A stretch of DNA of 64,000 bases from Bradyrhizobium stylosanthis. Lineage in GTDB: Bacteria; Pseudomonadota; Alphaproteobacteria; Rhizobiales; Xanthobacteraceae. Where the stretch lies: positions 667,225 through 731,224 of the forward strand of contig NZ_LVEM01000003.1 in assembly GCF_001641335.1 (NCBI RefSeq), written 5' to 3'. The position numbers were made by a program, and so were the translations under genes. Below, in pieces: positions 41,892 through 50,322 of this stretch. Under the pieces are notes generated by a model, which ran no database searches, was not told the DNA's origin, and saw only the letters and a program-made list of their open reading frames with translations. Positions within the stretch are counted from its first letter, which is position 1; each line of letters begins with the position of its first letter.

Positions 41892-42254
41892 TCACTCCAC
41901 GAGTGTCGGATGATCCTGCTGCACCGTCTCGCGGATCCAGCTGGCGTGGATCGCGCGGAACAGGATCTGCGCGGTCTTGAGGTCGTTCGCCTTCATGCAG
42001 AGATCAACGATGCGATGCACCGCGTCGTCGCGCATCAGCCCGTCCGAGATCTTCATGGCGATCTCCATCGCGACCTTGGCCGCGCGCTCGTAGCGCGCGC
42101 TCTCGCGCTTGTCGCCCTGCGCGGCCCGCGCCGCGCTTGCGGCCGCTCCCTCGCAGATCGCGCGGATGCGCGCAGCCGCCTCGATGTCGCCGAGCGGCCC
42201 CTCGATCGCTTCGTCCCAGATGTCCTGTCGCGTCTTGCGCGCGAACCACTTCAT
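41892..42254 (-). CDS. Hypothetical helical protein
   Basis: 120-residue soluble protein, not assigned to a family. The ATG at 42254 (MKWFARKTRQDIWDEAIEG) follows GTGAGG; longer frames upstream lack a site. It is almost entirely helical: GDIEAAARIRAICEGAAASAARAAQGDKRE, KVAMEIAMKISDGLMRDDAVHRIVDLCMKANDLKTAQILFRAIHAS. That repeated helix pairing resembles tetratricopeptide-like folds, but no motif is diagnostic. It converges on the SulP gene with 6 nt between the ends and may share the terminator region. Confidence 0.7.
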   Translation of the reverse strand: MKWFARKTRQDIWDEAIEGPLGDIEAAARIRAICEGAAASAARAAQGDKRESARYERAAKVAMEIAMKISDGLMRDDAVHRIVDLCMKANDLKTAQILFRAIHASWIRETVQQDHPTLVE

Positions 42255-42375
42255 CGCCTCACCATCTGCGATCTTCGAGCCGCCCTGCTGCCGCGCTTCA
42301 GCCTCCCTCCAGCATAGAGAAGCCCGCCGGGATCGGCGAGGCGATTTTCCCGTCACATTCCGGCCTGATGCGCAT

Positions 42376-43710
42376 TCAGGACGTCCGGCGCGGTCCGATG
42401 GCCTCGAACTGCGCCTTCTGCTCGTCGTTCAGCGTCGCGTAGAAATCCTCGAGCGCCGCGCGCACCGACTTGACGCCCTCGAGCATCGTATCGAGCCGCT
42501 TGCGGACCGCCGCCATTCGCGCCGGCGGCGTCATCACCTCGCCCGGCTGGCAGGCCGCCCTGAGCGACGCGCTGGCCTTGGTACTGGCGTCCTGGAGCAC
42601 CTGCAGCGCGGCGCGCTGCGTGTCGTTGGGGCGTAGCCGGGACTCGATGTCGGCGCCGGGCCAATCGAGCGCAGCAGGCGCAGCGCAAGTCTGGACCAGC
42701 GATCCCCCGCTGCTGCTGGACGCCGCTACACGGCGCTGGTCCTCTGCCAGCGCGTTGAAGCGCGCCTTCTGCTCGTCGGTGAGCGAGCCATAGAAGCTGT
42801 CGAGGGCGGGCTGGACGAGATCGACGGCTTTCACCATCGCCTCAACACGCTGTTGCATCGCCGCCAGCCGGCCCGGCGCGGTCGCTGCGACCTGCGTCGG
42901 ACAGGAGGTGCGGATCAGCGCGGCAGCGTCGATCGAGGCATTGCCAAGCGCATCGAGATTGGCGCCTTGCGCCTCGGTCGGCTGCACCGAAGCGGCGATC
43001 TGGTCGATCGGCAGACCGACGATCTCGCGGCGGTCGCTGCCGCACAACTGATCCAGCGCAACGCCGCGCGCCGCCCGGCGCCGCCCCTGTGGCGGCGGCG
43101 GCAGATAGGCCGACAGACCGTCATAGCCATAGGGGCCGAACAGGCCGGCATAGATGTCCGGATAGCCGTAGCCCCAGAAGCCGAGACCGTCGCCCCAGAT
43201 CGTGTAGTCATAGAGATCGTTGTAGGCGAACGGCCAGAACAGCGGGCCGACCCAGCCATAACCGCCGCCCGCATGCTGCCACCATCCGTTGCTCGCGCCA
43301 TGCCAGCCGGCGAGCGCGGCCGCCGCCGTGATCTGGGCCCGCGCCGCCGGATTGCTGATCAGGCGGCCGTTGCGGAAAGCGCTGGAATGCAGGTTGAGGG
43401 CGTTGCGGAAATTCGCAGGGCGCACCGACGCGTTGCGGATCTGACCGAAATTCGAACCGTGGCGACCGGTCGCAAACCGCATCGCGCCATGATGACCGCC
43501 ACCATGTGCATGCCCGAAGCCATGGCCGCGGAAATGGCCGCCGCCGTGATGACCACCACCATGATGGCCGCCACCATGCCCGCCGCCGTGACCACCACCA
43601 TGACCGCCGCCGTGGCCGCCGCCGTGGCCGCCGCCGCCCTTGCCCAGGGCCGTCCCTGCCAGCAGGCAGGCAATCGCCATCACGGCAATTCCAATGACGG
43701 GTCGCAACAT
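42376..43710 (-). CDS. Exported Gly/His-rich protein with two LTXXQ (Spy/CpxP-like) motifs
   Basis: 444-residue exported protein. The ATG at 43710 has GGGAGG six nt upstream. Residues 1-22 are a signal peptide (MLRPVIGIAVMAIACLLAGTALG), then residues 24-75 consist of GGGH repeats turning to GHHGGGHHGGGHF, a strong candidate for Zn, Ni or Cu binding. A tyrosine/tryptophan-rich stretch follows (YGWVGPLFWPFAYNDLYDYTIWG). The second half has two Spy/CpxP-like repeats, FYGSLTDEQKARFNAL and FYATLNDEQKAQFEAI, each after a helix with RLAAMQQRVEAM or RMAAVRKRLDTM. Such domains sense envelope or metal stress. It is not in an obvious operon. Confidence 0.85.
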   Translation of the reverse strand: MLRPVIGIAVMAIACLLAGTALGKGGGGHGGGHGGGHGGGHGGGHGGGHHGGGHHGGGHFRGHGFGHAHGGGHHGAMRFATGRHGSNFGQIRNASVRPANFRNALNLHSSAFRNGRLISNPAARAQITAAAALAGWHGASNGWWQHAGGGYGWVGPLFWPFAYNDLYDYTIWGDGLGFWGYGYPDIYAGLFGPYGYDGLSAYLPPPPQGRRRAARGVALDQLCGSDRREIVGLPIDQIAASVQPTEAQGANLDALGNASIDAAALIRTSCPTQVAATAPGRLAAMQQRVEAMVKAVDLVQPALDSFYGSLTDEQKARFNALAEDQRRVAASSSSGGSLVQTCAAPAALDWPGADIESRLRPNDTQRAALQVLQDASTKASASLRAACQPGEVMTPPARMAAVRKRLDTMLEGVKSVRAALEDFYATLNDEQKAQFEAIGPRRTS

Positions 43711-43894
43711 CGCATCCTCCCGAGAAGCCGCGCCATTGAGGCATCGGAAATTGTCGGGAATTGGAACCAACCGGACCGTCGAAAGTTCCGCTGACCGCAG
43801 CGCAGCGGACCGCACCCAAGCACGCGACGAGGTTGCGATAAACCGTCATCGCGCTTCAGGTTGTTGTTCGAGCCCTTAAGGCCCGGATCGTGCC

Positions 43895-45319
43895 CTAGGC
43901 CTCCGGCACGATCTTTCCGGGATTGAAGATGTTGAGCGGATCGAGCGCCTTCTTCAGCGCCCGCATCGCGTCCAGCGCCTCCGGGCCGAGTTCGGCCTTG
44001 AGGTATTTCTGCTTGCCCTGGCCGATGCCGTGCTCGCCGGTGCAGGTGCCGTCCATCGACTGGGCGCGCTCGACCAGGCGATGCATGAATTCCTCGCCGC
44101 GCGCCATCTCGGCCGCGTCGTTGGTGTCACACACGAGCGAGCAGTGGAAATTGCCGTCGCCGACATGGCCGACGATCGGAGACAGCAGGTTGAGGCGCTT
44201 GAGGTCTTCCTCGGTCTCGCTGACGCAATCGGCAAGCCGCGAGATCGGCACGCAGACGTCGGTTGCGACCACGCCGATGCTGTCGCCGGGACGCAGCGCC
44301 TTCACGGACCAATAGGCATCGTGCCGTGCCTGCCACAGCTTGGTGCGATCCTCCGGCTTGGTGGTCCAGGAGAAATCGCCGCCGCCGCAATCCTTCGCGA
44401 TCTCGCCGAACGCCTTGGACTGCTCGGCGACCTCGATCTCGCTGCCGTGGAATTCCATCAGCAGCAGCGGCGTCTCCGGCAGCGTCAGCTTCGAATACGC
44501 GTTGCAGGCCTTCACCTGCGCGGCATTGAGCAGCTCGATGCGCGCGACGGGAATGCCGGTCTGGATCGCCAGGATCACGGCCTGACATGCCCCATGCACG
44601 GTCTCGAACGACACCGCGCCGGCGGCGATCGTGTCGGGGATGCCGCGCAGGCGGATGGTCAGCTCCGAGATGATGCCGAGCGTGCCTTCGGCGCCCACGA
44701 ACAGATGCGTCAAATCGTAGCCCGCGGACGACTTCTTGGCGCGCGTCCCCGTCGTGATGATCTCGCCGTCGCCGCGCACCACCTTCAGCGCCAGCACGCT
44801 GTCGCGCATGGTGCCGTAGCGCACCGCGTTGGTGCCGGAGGCGCGAGTCGAGGCCATGCCGCCGAGCGAGGCGTCGGCGCCGGGATCGATCGGGAAGAAC
44901 AGGCCCTGGTCGCGCAAATGCTCGTTCAGCGCCTTGCGGGTGACGCCGGGCTGGATCACGCAGTCGAGGTCCTCGGCATGGACCGCGAGCACCTTGTTCA
45001 TGTCGCGCAAATCGATCGAGATGCCGCCGGCGGGCGCGTTGACCTGGCCCTCGAGCGAGGTGCCGGTGCCGAAGGGAATGACCGGCACGCGGTTCTTCGC
45101 GCAGATCCGCACCACGTCCTGGATGTCGGCGGTCTCCTGCGCCATCACCACGCCGTCCGGCGGCTGGTTGACGATCCACGTGGTGGTATGGCCGTGCTGT
45201 TCGCGGACGGCCTGCGAGGTGATGAGGCGGTTGCCGAAGCGTGCGGCAAGCTGCTCCAGCGCGCTCGCGAGGGCTTTCGGCTCCGGCCGCGGCGGATTAT
45301 TGGTGATGGTCGTACCCAC
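43895..45319 (-). CDS. FAD-linked oxidase, GlcD/D-lactate dehydrogenase-like
   Basis: 474-residue FAD enzyme of the vanillyl-alcohol-oxidase family. The GTG at 45319 is chosen because GGGAGGA lies eight nt upstream; an ATG at 45361 lacks a site. The FAD-binding domain has VIPFGTGTSLEGQVNAPAGGISIDL, VIQPGVTRKALNEHLRDQGLFFPIDPGADASLGGMASTRASGTNAVRYGTMRDSVLALKVV; the cap has GHVGDGNFHCSLV, and the C-terminus GTCTGEHGIGQGKQKYLKAELG. It oxidises a 2-hydroxy acid such as D-lactate or glycolate and gives electrons to the quinone pool. No GlcE/GlcF genes are adjacent. Confidence 0.9.
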   Translation of the reverse strand: MGTTITNNPPRPEPKALASALEQLAARFGNRLITSQAVREQHGHTTTWIVNQPPDGVVMAQETADIQDVVRICAKNRVPVIPFGTGTSLEGQVNAPAGGISIDLRDMNKVLAVHAEDLDCVIQPGVTRKALNEHLRDQGLFFPIDPGADASLGGMASTRASGTNAVRYGTMRDSVLALKVVRGDGEIITTGTRAKKSSAGYDLTHLFVGAEGTLGIISELTIRLRGIPDTIAAGAVSFETVHGACQAVILAIQTGIPVARIELLNAAQVKACNAYSKLTLPETPLLLMEFHGSEIEVAEQSKAFGEIAKDCGGGDFSWTTKPEDRTKLWQARHDAYWSVKALRPGDSIGVVATDVCVPISRLADCVSETEEDLKRLNLLSPIVGHVGDGNFHCSLVCDTNDAAEMARGEEFMHRLVERAQSMDGTCTGEHGIGQGKQKYLKAELGPEALDAMRALKKALDPLNIFNPGKIVPEA

Positions 45320-45408
45320 GGAAATTTCCTCCCGACGAGAAGAGACCGTGGCAAAGGACATATGACCGGTCAAGTCAAGGGATCGGACGCATAGCTTGGG
45401 AAGGACAC

Positions 45409-45903
45409 ATGCCGGAGACAGCCACCGCCGAGCCGTTCCGCTCGTCGATCATGCAGATCGAGCCGCAATGGATCGACTATAACGGCCACCTCAACATGGC
45501 CTATTACAACGTGATGTTCGACCGCGCGATCGACCAGATGTGGCTGCAGCTCGGGATCGGGCCTGGATACATGAAGGAGCGCAACGGCTCGACCTTCACC
45601 GCCGAATGCCACGTGCGGTATCTGCGCGAGATCCACCTCGGCGATCCCGTGCAGGTCTCGGTCTGGCTGCTGGAAGCCGACGACAAGCGGCTGCATACAT
45701 TCCAGGAACTGCGGCACGCGACCGAGGGCTGGCTGTCGGCCACCTCGGAGAACATGTCGCTGCATATCGACATGGGCTCGCGCAAGGTGGCGGCCTTCCC
45801 GCCCGACATCCGCGAGCGCATCGCGACCGTGGTCAAGGCCCACGGCGCCGTGCCGCGGCCCGAGGGCATCGGCCGGAACGTGGCGATGCCCTCGAAGCGG
45901 TAG
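45409..45903 (+). CDS. 4-hydroxybenzoyl-CoA-like thioesterase
   Basis: 164-residue hot-dog-fold thioesterase. GGGAAGGA lies just before the ATG. The active-site helix is PQWIDYNGHLNMAYYNVMFDRAIDQMWLQLG, with the D-Y-N-G-H-(L/M)-N pattern that holds the catalytic Asp; FTAECHVRYLREIHLGDPVQVSVWLLEAD is the following beta sheet. It hydrolyses an acyl-CoA thioester; the acyl group is unknown. It is close to thioesterases linked to carnitine/betaine degradation, but no such genes lie around it. It is divergent from the FAD oxidase gene. Confidence 0.9.
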   Translation: MPETATAEPFRSSIMQIEPQWIDYNGHLNMAYYNVMFDRAIDQMWLQLGIGPGYMKERNGSTFTAECHVRYLREIHLGDPVQVSVWLLEADDKRLHTFQELRHATEGWLSATSENMSLHIDMGSRKVAAFPPDIRERIATVVKAHGAVPRPEGIGRNVAMPSKR

Positions 45904-45923
45904 CCAAGGAGCTCACTCTACTC

Positions 45924-45965
45924 CCTCATCCTGAGGAGCCCGCGAAGCGGGCGTCTCGAAGGATG
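45924..45965. repeat. Dispersed palindrome, CCTCATCCTGAGG family
   Basis: CCTCATCCTGAGGAGCCCGC and GCGGGCGTCTCGAAGGATG form the arms, the closest match to the family consensus in this window. A variant copy follows 20 bp later. Confidence 0.8.
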
Positions 45966-45985
45966 CAAGGCCACAGCCGGGCCTT

Positions 45986-46023
45986 CATGGTTCGAGACGC
46001 GCTTCGCGCTCCTCACCATGAGG
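45986..46023. repeat. Dispersed palindrome, GTTCGAGACGCGC variant
   Basis: CATGGTTCGAGACGCGC and GCGCTCCTCACCATGAGG are the arms, matching the unit at 16215-16257. Confidence 0.75.
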
Positions 46024-46034
46024 AATTTGCACCG

Positions 46035-46205
46035 CTATATCCTGCGGCCGCGGGCGAGGCCGACCACGGCCGAGACCAGAAACAGGACGACCGCGATGAA
46101 GAAGATGATCTTGGCGATCTCGATCGAGGCGCCGGCGATGCCGCCGAAGCCCAGGATGCCGGCGATCAGTGCGATAACCAGAAACGTCACAACCCAGCCT
46201 AGCAT
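46035..46205 (-). CDS. DUF1328 small membrane protein
   Basis: 56-residue inner membrane protein of the DUF1328 (YtjA-like) family. The ATG at 46205 follows GAGGG. Two helices are MLGWVVTFLVIALIAGILGFGGI and AKIIFFIAVVLFLVSAVVGLARG, with the family's GFGGIAGASIEIAKIIFFI core. Members are widespread, often induced by stress, and have no settled function. A GGAAC-GATG-GTTCC palindrome lies 70 bp upstream (46275-46288). Confidence 0.9.
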   Translation of the reverse strand: MLGWVVTFLVIALIAGILGFGGIAGASIEIAKIIFFIAVVLFLVSAVVGLARGRRI

Positions 46206-46274
46206 GGTCAAACCCTCGTCTTGATGTCTCTCGGCGCGGCTGGCCGCGCCACCTGCCCAGACAATCTCGACGCG

Positions 46275-46288
46275 GGAACGATGGTTCC
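46275..46288. promoter_or_regulatory. Palindrome upstream of the DUF1328 gene
   Basis: GGAAC (46275-46279) and GTTCC (46284-46288) are perfect 5-bp arms with a 4-bp spacer. The GGAAC half resembles an EcfG -35 element, but no matching CGTT at the right distance was found, so the role is open. Confidence 0.3.
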
Positions 46289-46437
46289 GGCACGCAAAGC
46301 GGCGAAATTCGCTGCCTTCGCTGGAACAATTTGGCCGGCTGCGCACGTGGAAAACCCCGCGCGGACGCCCCATATAGGCACCAATCCCTGTTAAGAAGGC
46401 TCCCTTCCGCCCCCCCGCGGTGCCATCGTGGGGCCGA

Positions 46438-49011
46438 ATGATTCGCATGACCGATCCGAGCAAGATCACCAGCGTACCCGACCACCAGCCCGCAGCCGGC
46501 GGTATCGCCGCGCGTGCGCGCGCCTCCGTGGGCCCGAAATACCTCACCGGGCTCAATCCCGAGCAGCGCGAGGCGGTGGAGACGCTGGACGGTCCGGTCC
46601 TGGTGCTGGCCGGCGCCGGCACCGGCAAGACGCGCGTGCTGACCACGCGCATCGCCCATATCCTCAGCCAGGGCCGCGCCCGCCCCGCCGAGATCCTGTC
46701 GGTGACCTTCACCAACAAGGCCGCGCGCGAGATGAAGCACCGGCTCGGCCAGATGCTCGGCCACGCTGTCGAGGGCATGCCGTGGCTCGGCACCTTCCAC
46801 TCCATCGGCGGCCGCATCCTGCGCTTCCATGCCGAGCTCGCGCAGCTCAAGTCGAATTTCACCGTGCTCGATGTCGACGACCAGGTGCGGCTGCTCAAGC
46901 AGCTGCTGCAGGCCGAGAACATCGACGACAAGCGCTGGCCGGCGCGCATGCTGGCCGGCCTGATCGACGGCTGGAAGAACCGCGGCCTGATGCCGTCGCA
47001 GGTGCCCTCGGGCGAAGCCGCTGTCTTCGCCAACGGCAAGGGCGGCAAGCTCTATGCGAGCTATCAGGAGCGGCTGAAGATCCTGAACGCCGCCGATTTC
47101 GGCGATCTGCTGCTGGAGAACATCCGGATCTTCCGCGAGCACCCGGATATCCTCAGGCAGTACCAGCAGCGCTTCAAGTTCATCCTGGTCGACGAGTACC
47201 AGGATACGAACGTCGCGCAATATCTGTGGCTGCGGCTGCTGTCGCAGGCGCCGTCGAAGCCTGCCGCCGCACAAGCCGTCCTTCCGGAGCAGATCGAAGA
47301 CAGCAGCGAGTCCGACGATCCGGATGCCGGGCATCAATCCGCGATGACGGAGCGCGCAGCGATCACGGCTCCTCCCACGGGCCCCACCAAAAACATCTGC
47401 TGCGTCGGCGACGACGACCAGTCGATCTATGGCTGGCGCGGCGCCGAGGTCGACAACATCCTGCGCTTCGACCATGATTTCCCCGGCGCCAAGGTGATCC
47501 GCCTCGAGCGCAACTACCGCTCGACCGGCCACATCCTTGCAGCCGCCTCGCATCTGATCGCGCATAATGAAGGCCGGCTCGGCAAGACGCTGCGCACCGA
47601 GGACCATGACGGCGAGAAGGTCACCGTCACCGGCTCCTGGGATTCGGAAGAGGAAGCCCGCGGCATCGGCGAGGAGATCGAGCAGATCCAGCGCAAGGGC
47701 GAGAAGCTCAACGAGATCGCCATTCTCGTGCGCGCGTCCTACCAGATGCGCGAGTTCGAAGACCGCTTCGTCACGCTTGGCCTGCCCTATCGCGTCATCG
47801 GCGGTCCGCGCTTCTACGAGCGCGCCGAGATCCGCGATGCGCTGGCCTATTTGCGCGTGATCAATTCGCCGGCCGACGACCTCGCCTTCGAGCGCATCGT
47901 CAACGTGCCCAAGCGCGGGCTCGGCGATGCCACCGTGCAGATGCTGCACGACCACGCCCGCAAGCGCCGCATTCCCTTGTTCGAGGCGGCGCGCGCCGTG
48001 GTCGAGACCGACGAGCTGAAGCCGAAGGCGCGCGGGTCCTTGCGCGAGGTCGTCGCCCAGTTCGACCGCTGGCGCGCCCAGCGCGAGGTCACCGCGCACA
48101 CCGATCTCGCCCAGATCGTGCTCGACGAGAGTGGCTACACCGAGATGTGGCAGAAGGACCGCTCGGCCGACGCCGCGGGCCGGCTCGAAAACCTCAAAGA
48201 GCTCGTGCGCTCGATGGAGGAGTTCGAGAACCTGCAAGGGTTTTTGGAGCATATCTCGCTGGTGATGGACCGCGACGGCGGCGCCGAGGACGACGCGGTG
48301 TCGCTGATGACGCTGCATTCGGCCAAGGGTCTCGAATTCGACAACGTATTCCTGCCCGGCTGGGAGGAAGGCCTGTTCCCGAGCCAGCGCACGCTGGACG
48401 AACAGGGCCGCGCCGGTCTCGAAGAGGAGCGCCGGCTCGGCCATGTCGGTATCACCCGCGCGCGCCGCCGCGCCATGATCTATTTCGCGACCAACCGGCG
48501 CATCCATGGCACCTGGTCGACCACGATCCCCTCGCGCTTCCTCGACGAATTGCCGGCCGCCAATGTCGAGATCACGGAATCCAAGGGCGGCTCGGCCTGG
48601 GGCGGCACCGGCGGCTACGGCGCCTCGCGCTTCGACGACATGGAGGCGTTCGGCTCCAGCTATTCGACGCCCGGCTGGCAGCGGGCGCAAGCCAACCGCA
48701 ATCGCGGCGGTGGCCGTAGTGGCGGCGGCCGAAGCGGCGGCTTCGAGGAAGAGGCCGCGACGTTCTCCCCCTCGTCATCGGACCCTGATTTCGGCAGCTT
48801 CTCCTCGCGCCGGCGAGGTCCCCTGACCATCGAGGGCGAGCTGGTCGCCAAGTCCACCGGCACGACTTCCGAATTCGCGCTCGACGACCGCGTGTTCCAC
48901 CAGAAGTTCGGCTACGGCCGCGTCACCAAGATCGACGGCAACAAGCTCACCATCGCCTTCGACAAGGCCGGCGAAAAGAAGGTCGTGGACAGCTTCGTGC
49001 AGCGGGCGTGA
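46438..49011 (+). CDS. uvrD: ATP-dependent DNA helicase UvrD/PcrA
   Basis: 857-residue superfamily 1A helicase acting in excision repair and fork maintenance. Motifs in order: I LAGAGTGKTRVL, Ia FTNKAAREMK, II LVDEYQDTN, III GDDDQSIYGWRGAEV, IV LERNYRST, V SLMTLHSAKGLEFDNVF, VI VGITRARRR. Between motifs II and III a 50-residue acidic/Pro insertion (PSKPAAAQAVLPEQIEDS and on) is present, longer than in E. coli UvrD. The C-terminus has Gly/Arg-rich repeats (NRNRGGGRSGGGRSGG) and a Tudor-like KFGYGRVTKIDGNKLTIAFDKAG. The ATG at 46438 is preferred over GTG 46420 and ATG 46447. Confidence 0.95.
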   Translation: MIRMTDPSKITSVPDHQPAAGGIAARARASVGPKYLTGLNPEQREAVETLDGPVLVLAGAGTGKTRVLTTRIAHILSQGRARPAEILSVTFTNKAAREMKHRLGQMLGHAVEGMPWLGTFHSIGGRILRFHAELAQLKSNFTVLDVDDQVRLLKQLLQAENIDDKRWPARMLAGLIDGWKNRGLMPSQVPSGEAAVFANGKGGKLYASYQERLKILNAADFGDLLLENIRIFREHPDILRQYQQRFKFILVDEYQDTNVAQYLWLRLLSQAPSKPAAAQAVLPEQIEDSSESDDPDAGHQSAMTERAAITAPPTGPTKNICCVGDDDQSIYGWRGAEVDNILRFDHDFPGAKVIRLERNYRSTGHILAAASHLIAHNEGRLGKTLRTEDHDGEKVTVTGSWDSEEEARGIGEEIEQIQRKGEKLNEIAILVRASYQMREFEDRFVTLGLPYRVIGGPRFYERAEIRDALAYLRVINSPADDLAFERIVNVPKRGLGDATVQMLHDHARKRRIPLFEAARAVVETDELKPKARGSLREVVAQFDRWRAQREVTAHTDLAQIVLDESGYTEMWQKDRSADAAGRLENLKELVRSMEEFENLQGFLEHISLVMDRDGGAEDDAVSLMTLHSAKGLEFDNVFLPGWEEGLFPSQRTLDEQGRAGLEEERRLGHVGITRARRRAMIYFATNRRIHGTWSTTIPSRFLDELPAANVEITESKGGSAWGGTGGYGASRFDDMEAFGSSYSTPGWQRAQANRNRGGGRSGGGRSGGFEEEAATFSPSSSDPDFGSFSSRRRGPLTIEGELVAKSTGTTSEFALDDRVFHQKFGYGRVTKIDGNKLTIAFDKAGEKKVVDSFVQRA

Positions 49012-49039
49012 GCCCGCCTCACGAAGGCTCTCCCTCAAC

Positions 49040-49867
49040 TCAGCCCTTCAGGATATCGGCGCCGCGGTCGTAAATCATCTGGTCGACGTGCCCGGCGCCC
49101 GGTGCAATGTCGAGGCGCCAGCCCAGCTCCACGCCGAGGCTCCTGGCCAGCTGCGTACAGTGTTCGAAATGCCAGAGGCCGCGCGCGAGGCGATGAGGTC
49201 CCTGTGCCATCGCCTCGTCCCAGCGCGGCAGATGCGGGTCGTCAGGGTCGTTGTCGGCATCGCCCAGCAGGATGACCAGAGGGCGCTCCAGATACTTTCG
49301 CAAATGGCCGGGGTCGAGGCCAATCCCACCCATGCCGTCCGGATAGTCCTTGGCGAAATCAGGCAGCATGTAGCAGCCGCAATTGGCGGCCACGGCAAGA
49401 TCAACGGATAGGGCCTCGTTCAGCGCGAGATAGCGCAGCACGAATTGCGCGCCCGCGGAGTTGCCGAACAGGCCAAAGGTCTCCCGGCTGGATCCGATCG
49501 CGTCTCGAACATGGTGAAACAGCCGGTCGACCGTCTCGAAATTCCAATGATCGCGCGGCAGGACCGCATTGTCGGGCGGCTGCCGCCGCACGCCGCCGAA
49601 ATTGTACGCATGGACGCCCGGAAACTGGTCCGGATCGAACTCCGGTACCAGCACGATCTGCCCGTTGCGTTCTGCTTGCGGCGCGAGCAGATCGCGAAAC
49701 TCCGCAGCGGCACGGTCGACGCCGTGCATCGCGATGACGATGCGCGTGCGCCGGTCGCTCGCTCGCGGGCAGAACGAGAAGACCCGCATCGAACGTGGCG
49801 ACGGCGCGGCGCCGTCGTCGCGGAACACGAACGAGCCGGCACCCTCGGCCAGAGTTAATTTGCTCAA
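49040..49867 (-). CDS. Alpha/beta hydrolase, poly(hydroxyalkanoate)-depolymerase-like
   Basis: 275-residue hydrolase. A TTG start at 49867 is chosen because GGAGG lies seven nt ahead. The beta-1 region RIVIAMHGVDRAAAEFRDLL has the HG oxyanion motif, and the nucleophile elbow is FGLFGNSAGAQFVLRYLAL (G-N-S-A-G). Asp in LLGDADNDPDDPH and His in APGAGHVDQMIYD complete a Ser-Asp-His triad. This resembles esterase/PHB-depolymerase-like enzymes without a signal peptide, so a cytosolic esterase is likely. Its stop lies 28 nt from the end of uvrD, convergent. Substrate unknown. Confidence 0.8.
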   Translation of the reverse strand: MSKLTLAEGAGSFVFRDDGAAPSPRSMRVFSFCPRASDRRTRIVIAMHGVDRAAAEFRDLLAPQAERNGQIVLVPEFDPDQFPGVHAYNFGGVRRQPPDNAVLPRDHWNFETVDRLFHHVRDAIGSSRETFGLFGNSAGAQFVLRYLALNEALSVDLAVAANCGCYMLPDFAKDYPDGMGGIGLDPGHLRKYLERPLVILLGDADNDPDDPHLPRWDEAMAQGPHRLARGLWHFEHCTQLARSLGVELGWRLDIAPGAGHVDQMIYDRGADILKG

Positions 49868-49943
49868 TTGCTTGCCTCCTCGGATCAGGTCGTCATAAGT
49901 GACGCAAACCCAGCGGCACAACCTTCACGGCCACCGATCTGCC

Positions 49944-50234
49944 ATGCCCCACTACGTCGCCATCATCGATGAAGCCGACCCGGACGACGGCGTCAGCCTG
50001 TGGTTTCCCGATCTGCCGGGCTGCATGTCCGGCGGCGACGACGCCGACGAGGCCCTGGAGAACGCGTCCGAGGCGCTTGCGCTCTATGCGCAGGACCTGA
50101 TCGCGGACGGCCGGCAGCTTCCCCCGCCGCGGACGCTGGCCGAGCTCGAGGCCGACCCTGCCATGGCCGACGATCTCAGGAACCACACGGCCGTCCTGGT
50201 CGAATGGCCACCCCGCCCCGACGCCGACGAGTGA
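49944..50234 (+). CDS. hicB: Orphan HicB-like protein
   Basis: 96-residue HicB_lk_antitox domain protein. The typical core is seen: MPHYVAIIDEADPDDGVSLWFPDLPGCMSGGDDADEALENASEALALYAQDL, where FPDLPGC and the acidic EAL-N-ASEAL helix are diagnostic. HicB proteins neutralise HicA, a small mRNA interferase. No HicA gene is seen on either side: the hydrolase gene is divergent at 49867, and 50235-50322 is too short. There is also no C-terminal DNA-binding extension, so it is an orphan or acts with a distant partner. The ribosome-binding site is weak. Confidence 0.85.
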   Translation: MPHYVAIIDEADPDDGVSLWFPDLPGCMSGGDDADEALENASEALALYAQDLIADGRQLPPPRTLAELEADPAMADDLRNHTAVLVEWPPRPDADE

Positions 50235-50322
50235 GGACTGTTCGCCGCACTCGCCGGACCTTCGACAGTTCTCCGCCGAACAGCCCTTGACCACCGCGAA
50301 CTTCCCCGTATCAGATAAACCC

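Noticed and set aside
43520..43645. Apparent tandem DNA repeat or CRISPR-like array
   Set aside because: It encodes the GGGH repeats of the Gly/His-rich protein on the minus strand; there are no spacers and the codons vary.
47265..47400. Possible frameshift or foreign insert in uvrD
   Set aside because: The frame stays open with normal codon use and motifs continue after it; it is an in-frame insertion loop.
45985..48690. Minus-strand open frame of about 900 codons opposite uvrD
   Set aside because: uvrD has all helicase motifs in order on the plus strand; the opposite frame has no family signature or ribosome-binding site.
49944..50322. Complete HicAB toxin-antitoxin pair
   Set aside because: HicB is clear, but there is no HicA-like frame before or after it.
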